A DNA stretch of 64,000 nucleotides, taken from contig JAFYUZ010000030.1 of assembly GCA_017549365.1 (NCBI GenBank), positions 1 to 64,000 on the forward strand, read 5' to 3'. Positions within the stretch are counted from its first letter, which is position 1. The number at the start of each line of letters is the position of its first letter. Below, in pieces: positions 59,180 through 64,000 of the stretch. The DNA is from Clostridia bacterium (GTDB lineage Bacteria; Bacillota; Clostridia; Oscillospirales; CAG-382). The notes under the pieces were generated by a model. The model was not told the DNA's origin, did not search any database, and was given only the letters and a program-made list of their open reading frames with translations. The translations under genes and the position numbers were made by a program.

Positions 59180-59959
59180 TCATTTGGTGTTTGTATTGTT
59201 TATCGTTTTTTCGTCGCAAAGACGGATTATGGTGCCGATACAGTCGCGGGTGTGGTTTTGGGTGAGGGCAAAAACTTTTTTGTCGGCGCAGTAGGTGGTG
59301 TAGGACGTGCCGCATTTTTCAATAAGCTCGCGGTCGTTCTCCCCGTCGCCGAAGAACAAAATGTCTTTGTCCGAAAGTCCGTAAAGACCTGCAAGGTGTT
59401 TTACGGCGGTGTATTTTGATGCGTTGCGGTTGACGTATTCGCAAACGCCGTGTGCTTTGTAGGAAACTCTTGCCCCCTGCGGAGCTTCAAAAGAGTCCGC
59501 ACACTGACCGTAAAGCGAAACGAAGAAGATGTCGTCCGATATCTCGGAAAGGGAATATATCTGTTTCACGTTGCCGACTCTTGCGGTTTCTTTTGCTTTT
59601 GCAAGATAAGAGCTTCCGAGTATGTACGATACGTCGATCGAATGGAATACAACCGTGTTTTTGCCGTCGCCTGCAAAGCTTTCAAAAAAAGCTCTGATAC
59701 AAGCTGTGGGCAGAGAAAGCGAATAAACCGGCGAGTCGTTTGAAACAACGTACGCTCCGTCGCAACAGCAACACCACAGATCGCGTATGCTTTTGCCAAA
59801 AAGCTTTTTCAGTTCTCTGTAATGCCTGCCGGTGGCAACGGCGAAGGGAACCGATCTTTCCGAAAGCTTGGAAAGCATAACGGGAAAGCGCGCTGTATTC
59901 AGATGTGAGCCTTTGTAAATCAGCGTGCCGTCGACATCGCTTACAACCATTCCGATCAA
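59180..59959 (-). CDS. Cof-type HAD hydrolase
   Basis: A 259-aa HAD IIB phosphatase: motif I VVSDVDGTLIYKGSHLN, motif II AVATGRHYREL, the CDGAYVVS cap, and motif IV ILFFGDGENDRELIEKCG. The best start is a TTG at 59959, preceded by GGGAG at 7 nt; an ATG three codons later is too far from it. It is the first gene after the operon promoter, 19 bp before the dehydratase gene. The substrate, perhaps a sugar phosphate, is unknown. Confidence 0.85.
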   Translation of the reverse strand: MIGMVVSDVDGTLIYKGSHLNTARFPVMLSKLSERSVPFAVATGRHYRELKKLFGKSIRDLWCCCCDGAYVVSNDSPVYSLSLPTACIRAFFESFAGDGKNTVVFHSIDVSYILGSSYLAKAKETARVGNVKQIYSLSEISDDIFFVSLYGQCADSFEAPQGARVSYKAHGVCEYVNRNASKYTAVKHLAGLYGLSDKDILFFGDGENDRELIEKCGTSYTTYCADKKVFALTQNHTRDCIGTIIRLCDEKTINNTNTK

Positions 59960-60032
59960 ACCGTTTCTCCCTTTGTGCCGATCGTACTGCGATCGCACCC
60001 GTAAACATAAAAATATATCCTTTGACAATATA

Positions 60033-60061
60033 ATGATACATCAACTTATGTTTGATGTCAA
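60033..60061 (-). promoter_or_regulatory. sigma-A promoter of the microcompartment operon with operator-like inverted repeat
   Basis: Minus-strand TTGACA (60061-60056), 17 bp, TATCAT (60038-60033). The spacer and box edges contain ACATCAA-N7-TTGATGT (60038-60058), a perfect 7-bp-arm inverted repeat, where a repressor would block polymerase. No regulator gene is adjacent. The rest of the 60029-60390 gap is A/T-rich, with a hairpin CGATTTTT/AAAAATCG at 60071-60090, and holds no gene that I can see. Confidence 0.75.
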
Positions 60062-60336
60062 CAACTAAATCGATTTTTTTTGAAAAATCGGCGAAAAAAA
60101 CAGTTTTTTGCACGACTTTTTTAAAAAAATCATAAAGAGTGTGAATAAACACCACTTCAAATCATATCTAAATAGTATGATACGGAATTATCGATTTTTT
60201 TGACCCATAAAATCAACCTGTTTTTTCGGAGCAAAAAGCCGATTCGGATATTCGATACAAAATGTTTCGGAGTAACAAAAAAACAAATCATATAAAAAAG
60301 GTATGAAAAGAAAATTTCATAAAAATATGCTTGTAC

Positions 60337-60365
60337 TTGAAAATTATTTTTCTATGTGGTAATAT
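60337..60365 (+). promoter_or_regulatory. sigma-A promoter of the YkvI-family gene
   Basis: TTGAAA (60337-60342), 17 bp, TAATAT (60360-60365), 26 bp before the ATG at 60391. Confidence 0.6.
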
Positions 60366-60390
60366 ATATAATAAATGAGGTGATTTTCTT

Positions 60391-61476
60391 ATGTATATGA
60401 ATACCGCCCGCGTGGCGCTTACCTTTGCGGGATGTTTTCTCGGAGCAGGCTACGTGTCGGGACAGGAGCTGTGGCAGTTTTTCTGCTCGTTCGGAACTTT
60501 CGGATTTTTTGGAATGATCATTGCCATGCTTCTCGTATTTCTCTTCGGCGTTCTTCTTTTGCGGCTTGCTTCAATATCAAAGATCGCGCAGTGCGACAAA
60601 CTGATAATACGGGCTGACAACAAATTTCTGCGCGCCTTTATCGGCGTTGCCGAAACATTCTTTCTTGTCGGCATATCTGTCATAATGACGGCAGGCGTGG
60701 GCGCTCTTTTCAGACAAACTCTCGGTCTTTCCGAATATCTGACGGGCGGACTTTTTGCTTTGCTTCTTTTCTTTCTTTCGCTCGGCGGACACCAAAGAAT
60801 GGTTTCGGTCTTTTCAATGACAGTGCCTTTTCTTATCGTTTTCACCCTTGTTGTTGCGGTGGTGTCTGTTTCAAAATTCGGATTTCCCGATATTTCCGCC
60901 ATGAATGCTTCTTCTGCATCCGGCGAAAATCCTTTGCTTTCAAGCTGGTGGATATCCGCCGTAACGTTTGTGTGCTACAATCTTTTTTCGTCTGTGCAGA
61001 TACTTGCTCCCGTTGGGGTTATGGTGGATTCCAAAAAAAGAGTATGGCTCGGTGTATTTTTCGGAACTTTCGTTTTGTTTGTCATTGCGTGCAGTATATT
61101 CCTTTCAATGGCATCTCTTCCCGCCTCGTCGAAAGCTCCGCTTCCCATGCTCTTTGTTGCAAGCGAATTGTCGCAGGTGCTTGGCGTAATATATTCCGTT
61201 CTGCTCTTTTTCGGTATGCTCGGCACAGGTCTTTCGTGCCTTGTGGCGGTTACACATTTCATTGCCGAAAAAACGAAGATCGAAAAAGCCAAGTTGCCCA
61301 TCACCCTTGTACTTTCCGGTTTCATATATTTCGGCAGTCTTTTCGGCTTTGGCGATCTTATCGGTGTGGTTTATCCTTTGTGCGGCTATCTTGGCGTTCT
61401 TGCCATTGCCGCCCTTTGCGAGCATTATTTTCATATCAGAAAAACCGCATACAAAAATAAACAAGACGACAAATAA
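60391..61476 (+). CDS. YkvI-family membrane protein (APC-superfamily transporter-like)
   Basis: A 361-aa protein with about ten membrane helices. The N-terminus MYMNTARVALTFAGCFLGAG followed by YVSGQELWQFF is typical of YkvI-family proteins, distant relatives of amino-acid/sodium symporters with a broken first helix at GAGYVSG. The substrate is unknown. GAGG lies before the ATG. It is transcribed away from the microcompartment operon. Confidence 0.85.
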   Translation: MYMNTARVALTFAGCFLGAGYVSGQELWQFFCSFGTFGFFGMIIAMLLVFLFGVLLLRLASISKIAQCDKLIIRADNKFLRAFIGVAETFFLVGISVIMTAGVGALFRQTLGLSEYLTGGLFALLLFFLSLGGHQRMVSVFSMTVPFLIVFTLVVAVVSVSKFGFPDISAMNASSASGENPLLSSWWISAVTFVCYNLFSSVQILAPVGVMVDSKKRVWLGVFFGTFVLFVIACSIFLSMASLPASSKAPLPMLFVASELSQVLGVIYSVLLFFGMLGTGLSCLVAVTHFIAEKTKIEKAKLPITLVLSGFIYFGSLFGFGDLIGVVYPLCGYLGVLAIAALCEHYFHIRKTAYKNKQDDK

Positions 61477-61629
61477 TACATGAGACAAGGGTAAGTCAAG
61501 ATATATAAGATCCGCAATGATTACAGTAGGAAAAAGATAAAAGACAAATAGCTTTTACACAATATTCACACAATGTCAAAAGACTCGACCTTCAAATGTG
61601 ATAAAATAGTCGGAGTTTGTTGAATTGGA

Positions 61630-63036
61630 GTGATAACAATAAGTAGCGAAATCGAACAGGTAAAAGAAAACAAAATGGGCGTTGTGCCCGTAAACAAGCT
61701 TCTTTTGACCATGTCAATACCTATGATGATATCAATGCTTGTACAGGCATTGTATAATATTGTAGACAGCATCTTCGTCTCGCAAGTTTCGGACAAAGCT
61801 TTCAACGCCGTGTCGCTGGTTTTTCCGATACAAAATCTGATGATTGCCGTCGGTGTCGGCATTGGCGTCGGTATGAATGCGCTGATATCCAAATCTCTTG
61901 GACAAAAGGATCAGAAAAAAGCTGACAAGTACGCAATGCAAGGGCTTCTTCTTAACATAATAAGCTTTTTGCTTTTCTTTGTTTCAGGTCTTTTCTTCGC
62001 CGGCGCGTTTATGAAAACACAAACCGACAATGCGCTGATTTACGAATACGGAGTTCAGTATTTCAGGATCTGTCTTGTCTTCTCGGGCGGACTTTTCCTC
62101 GAGCTTATCTTTGAAAAAATGCTTCAGGCCACAGGCCGCACCATGTTAAGTATGATAGTGCAGGGTACGGGCGCCATACTCAATATCGTTTTTGACCCCA
62201 TCTTTATCTTTGAAAAAGGCGAAGTGTTGTTCAACGGGGCGTTCGTCATGCCCTTCGGATTCGGTCTTGACGTGGCAGGCGCCGCGTGTGCAACGGTTTT
62301 GGGTCAGACGGTTGCCGGTATACTCGGCTTTATCCTTTGCGTAAAGTACAACAAAGAGCTTAATCTTAAATTCAAAAATTTTGCACCCAGAGCAAAGTAT
62401 ATAAAAGACATTCTTTTCATCGGTGTTCCGTCGATCATTATGGCGTCGATAGGTTCGGTCATGACCCTTTGCATGAACAAGATCCTCAGCGGATTTTCTT
62501 ACGTTCACGTAAATGTTTTCGGCGCATACTTCAAGCTTCAAAGCTTTGTTTTCATGCCCGTGTTCGGTCTTAACAACGGCATGGTGCCCATCGTGGCGTA
62601 CAACTACGGCGCAAAGAAAAAGCAAAGAATGTACGATGCGATAAAATATTCCACCATCTACGCCGTTATCATAATGTTTGTGGGCATTGCCTGCTGCCAG
62701 CTTATTCCGGGTGCTCTTCTTTCGGCGTTCAACGCCGACGAGGAGATGTTAAGAATCGGCATCCCCGCACTCAGAACAATCAGCCTCAGCTTCATTTTTG
62801 CAGGCTTCTGCATTGTGGCATCTTCTGTTTTCCAGGCTCTCGGAAAGAGCATTTACAGCCTCTTTCTGTCGTTTGGCAGACAGCTTGTGGTGCTTGTGCC
62901 GGTGGCATATTTCATATCTATTACCGGCAATGATACACTCGTGTGGCTTTCTTTCCCGATTGCCGAGATCATGTCGGTGACCCTTGCCACCATCTTCCTG
63001 CGCAGACTTTTAAAAAATCTCGAATGGGATAAATAA
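61630..63036 (+). CDS. MATE-family efflux transporter
   Basis: A 12-helix MATE exporter of up to 468 aa: NKMGVVPVNKLLLTMSIPMM, then ISMLVQALYNIVDSIFVSQV at the start, with the internal repeat beginning at KDILFIGVPSIIMASIGSVM. It probably exports cationic compounds with Na+ or H+ exchange. The start is unclear: GTG 61630 has no ribosome site; ATG 61675 would cut residues that homologues have; an ATA at 61639 has GGAG at the ideal 8-nt spacing. Confidence 0.9.
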   Translation: MITISSEIEQVKENKMGVVPVNKLLLTMSIPMMISMLVQALYNIVDSIFVSQVSDKAFNAVSLVFPIQNLMIAVGVGIGVGMNALISKSLGQKDQKKADKYAMQGLLLNIISFLLFFVSGLFFAGAFMKTQTDNALIYEYGVQYFRICLVFSGGLFLELIFEKMLQATGRTMLSMIVQGTGAILNIVFDPIFIFEKGEVLFNGAFVMPFGFGLDVAGAACATVLGQTVAGILGFILCVKYNKELNLKFKNFAPRAKYIKDILFIGVPSIIMASIGSVMTLCMNKILSGFSYVHVNVFGAYFKLQSFVFMPVFGLNNGMVPIVAYNYGAKKKQRMYDAIKYSTIYAVIIMFVGIACCQLIPGALLSAFNADEEMLRIGIPALRTISLSFIFAGFCIVASSVFQALGKSIYSLFLSFGRQLVVLVPVAYFISITGNDTLVWLSFPIAEIMSVTLATIFLRRLLKNLEWDK

Positions 63037-63041
63037 AGTTC

Positions 63042-63076
63042 AAAACCGCCTTTTCTTTGCGAAAAGGCGGTTTTTG
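63042..63076. terminator. terminator after the MATE gene
   Basis: AAAACCGCCTTTTC (63042-63055) pairs with GAAAAGGCGGTTTT (63061-63074), followed by more T. Confidence 0.9.
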
Positions 63077-63098
63077 TTATCAAAAAACACCGCCGTTG

Positions 63099-63107
63099 CA
63101 TACAATA
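63099..63107 (+). promoter_or_regulatory. sigma-E/sigma-K-like sporulation -10 box
   Basis: CATACAATA matches the -10 pattern of the mother-cell sporulation sigma factors (sigma-E CATACAMT; sigma-K CATANNNTA). It sits about 30 bp before the start of the 48-aa gene. No clear -35 box was found. Confidence 0.5.
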
Positions 63108-63137
63108 CAGTATAAGTGTCGTCGGGAGGCGGAAAAG

Positions 63138-63284
63138 GTGAAAAAACAGTCAAAAATGCTTGGGCTTGCGATAATGGCGGCAGGCGCAACGGTGCTTGTT
63201 TCGTGCTTTATGCCAAAGGGACTTTTGGTGCTGATATTGGCGGCACTGCTGATACTTGTGGGATTTTTGTATTTAACCGCGTAG
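63138..63284 (+). CDS. 48-aa membrane peptide
   Basis: It begins with GTG, preceded by GGGAGG at 8 nt, and encodes a 48-aa protein with a short basic N-terminus (KKQSKMLG) and two hydrophobic helices (about 9-25 and 28-47). The family is not recognised, though similar small two-helix proteins are common in Clostridia. The stop is 12 bp before the SpoVM-like start, and the sporulation-type -10 box upstream suggests mother-cell expression. Confidence 0.7.
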   Translation: MKKQSKMLGLAIMAAGATVLVSCFMPKGLLVLILAALLILVGFLYLTA

Positions 63285-63296
63285 GAGGGATGGCTT

Positions 63297-63380
63297 TTGA
63301 AAATTGTTGTTTTGCAGCCTGCAGGTCTTTTCAGAAAAATACTTTCTTTTTTTATGAAAAACAGTAAGGGAAAAAAGTAA
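63297..63380 (+). CDS. SpoVM-like sporulation peptide
   Basis: A 27-aa peptide with a TTG start: MKIVVLQPAGLFRKILSFFM followed by a basic tail (KNSKGKK). GGAGGG is 6 nt upstream. Length, the MK start, the early Pro, the amphipathic helix and the basic end all resemble Bacillus subtilis SpoVM (26 aa), which marks the curved forespore membrane and recruits SpoIVA; the Pro is one residue earlier here. It is followed by a SPOCS-domain spore gene. A competing 25-aa frame starting with ATG at 63290 overlaps the ribosome site and lacks such a pattern. Confidence 0.55.
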   Translation: MKIVVLQPAGLFRKILSFFMKNSKGKK

Positions 63381-63439
63381 TAATAAAAAAATCTCCGAAT
63401 ATACTTTTCTTGAGAAAAAGTAAAAAAGGAGATCTTATC

Positions 63440-64000
63440 ATGGATTACGAGCTCAAGCCCAATTCATTCAATACGATATTTTCAGAAAAAAAGGACGTGG
63501 AAAACGAAGCGGAATATACCCTGTCCGATTATATGCCCAGCGTTTCGCGCATCGTAAAGACCGAAGCCGTGCTTAAAATAACCGACAAACTTGTAAATTC
63601 GGGCAAGCTTGATCTTTCGGGCGAGATCGTGTATACCGTTCTGTACACCGCCGAAAACAGCGGTCTTTTAAAATGTGCTCTTTTCAAAGAGGATTTTGAA
63701 GAAGAGTACGATATGCACACCGACACCGAAAAGGTCGCAAATCTGTGCGTTTTTGTAAAGTCTGTGCCGATACACGCCACGGCAAAGCTTGTGGGCCAAA
63801 GAACCTTTGCCGCGCGTTCAAAATTTTCGCTTTCGGCAGAGGTTGTCGATTTGTCGTCAGACGATTTTTACGTTGACGAGCGCCACGCCCCCGAATGTGA
63901 TATTGAATATCTGCGAAAGGACATCACGGCATCCGCAATGCGTGTTTCGGAAAACGGCAGGGTGAATATATCGGAAAGCTTTGAAATAGATGCCGATATG
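63440..64000 (+). CDS. SPOCS-domain (DUF3794) spore protein, truncated by the window end
   Basis: The first 187 residues of a protein that continues past base 64000. DYELKPNSFNTIFSEKKDVE begins a SPOCS/DUF3794 repeat; residues 35-140 (VSRIVKTEAVLKITDKLVNS with GKLDLSGEIVYTVLYT) form one domain and a second repeat begins near 170 (ITASAMRVSENGRVNISESF). Relatives include SipL of Clostridioides, which binds SpoIVA, and coat proteins. GGAG is 8 nt before the ATG. Confidence 0.85.
   Translation, partial: MDYELKPNSFNTIFSEKKDVENEAEYTLSDYMPSVSRIVKTEAVLKITDKLVNSGKLDLSGEIVYTVLYTAENSGLLKCALFKEDFEEEYDMHTDTEKVANLCVFVKSVPIHATAKLVGQRTFAARSKFSLSAEVVDLSSDDFYVDERHAPECDIEYLRKDITASAMRVSENGRVNISESFEIDADM

Noticed and set aside
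57607-59265. 552-codon open frame on the plus strand opposite the dehydratase gene
   Set aside because: It mirrors a gene with all glycyl-radical motifs and biased codon use; its product is rich in Cys, Val and Lys runs typical of antisense frames and matches no family.
60022-60037. plus-strand TTGACA beside TATAAT-like bases near 60022
   Set aside because: The two elements are almost adjacent, so they cannot form a plus-strand promoter; the real pair is on the minus strand.
63116-63367. 83-codon frame overlapping the 48-aa and SpoVM-like genes
   Set aside because: Its product switches between unrelated compositions, and both alternative frames have better-placed ribosome sites and family-like features.

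Overview
The window looks like chromosome of a spore-forming, strictly anaerobic Clostridia member, probably a gut Oscillospirales or Christensenellales relative (inference). The evidence is the Clostridia-type fusion of IspH with ribosomal protein S1, a complete RNF complex, a T-box leader on pheST, IreB, a SPOCS-domain spore protein beside a SpoVM-like 27-residue peptide, many TTG/GTG starts behind strong Shine-Dalgarno sequences, and consensus sigma-A promoters. I saw no tRNA, rRNA, CRISPR array, insertion sequence or prophage block.

Layout. 1-160: a chain of small hairpins joined by ACATCA linkers. 0.2-15 kb: housekeeping genes (sugar nucleotidyltransferase with a decayed mutase domain, dUTPase, RpiR regulator, HI0933 flavoprotein, cmk, plsC, ispH-rpsA, YqeG phosphatase, Xaa-Pro peptidase, efp), then small membrane and zinc-ribbon genes and a DUF11 surface protein. 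15-17.5 kb: an ABC exporter with LytTR and DUF3021. 17.8-23 kb: the rnf operon in the order C-D-G-E-A-B. 23-33 kb: a MecA-like adaptor, a family 4 uracil-DNA glycosylase, a sedolisin-like peptidase, a divergent four-gene redox cluster (sugar isomerase, SDR, old yellow enzyme, FAD reductase), RluA and CapA. 33-37.6 kb: IreB and pheST under a T-box. 37.7-46 kb: a DUF5054 protein, a BlaI/M56 signalling locus in which the BlaR1-type receptor is split and its sensor half has a paralogue carrying a degenerate M23 domain, an HpcH/HpaI aldolase, and an HTH-ADP-ribosylglycohydrolase fusion.

47.2-60.1 kb: a bacterial microcompartment operon on the minus strand. In transcription order it holds a HAD phosphatase, a B12-independent glycyl-radical diol dehydratase and its activase, EutS/PduU-type shell protein, EutP/PduV, class II aldolase with a C-terminal encapsulation peptide, a GlcG/HbpS protein, a Zn-alcohol dehydrogenase with an N-terminal encapsulation peptide, four hexameric shell proteins, a pentamer (EutN/CcmL), a PduS flavoprotein, a tandem shell protein and a Fe-alcohol dehydrogenase. 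This fits fucose/rhamnose-type catabolism: aldolase gives lactaldehyde, which is reduced to 1,2-propanediol and dehydrated to propanal. No CoA-acylating aldehyde dehydrogenase or PduL phosphotransacylase is present, so the compartment as encoded here has only reductive exits. One sigma-A promoter with an inverted repeat between its -35 and -10 boxes lies upstream of the set.

60.4-64 kb: a YkvI-family transporter, a MATE exporter, and a small sporulation cluster that runs off the window.

The most unusual items are the split BlaR1-like receptor with its degenerate-M23 partner (39.5-43.4 kb), the shell protein with two translation starts and a basic 56-residue tail (50.9-51.3 kb), the compartment lacking an aldehyde dehydrogenase, and the unlisted SpoVM-like peptide (63.3 kb).
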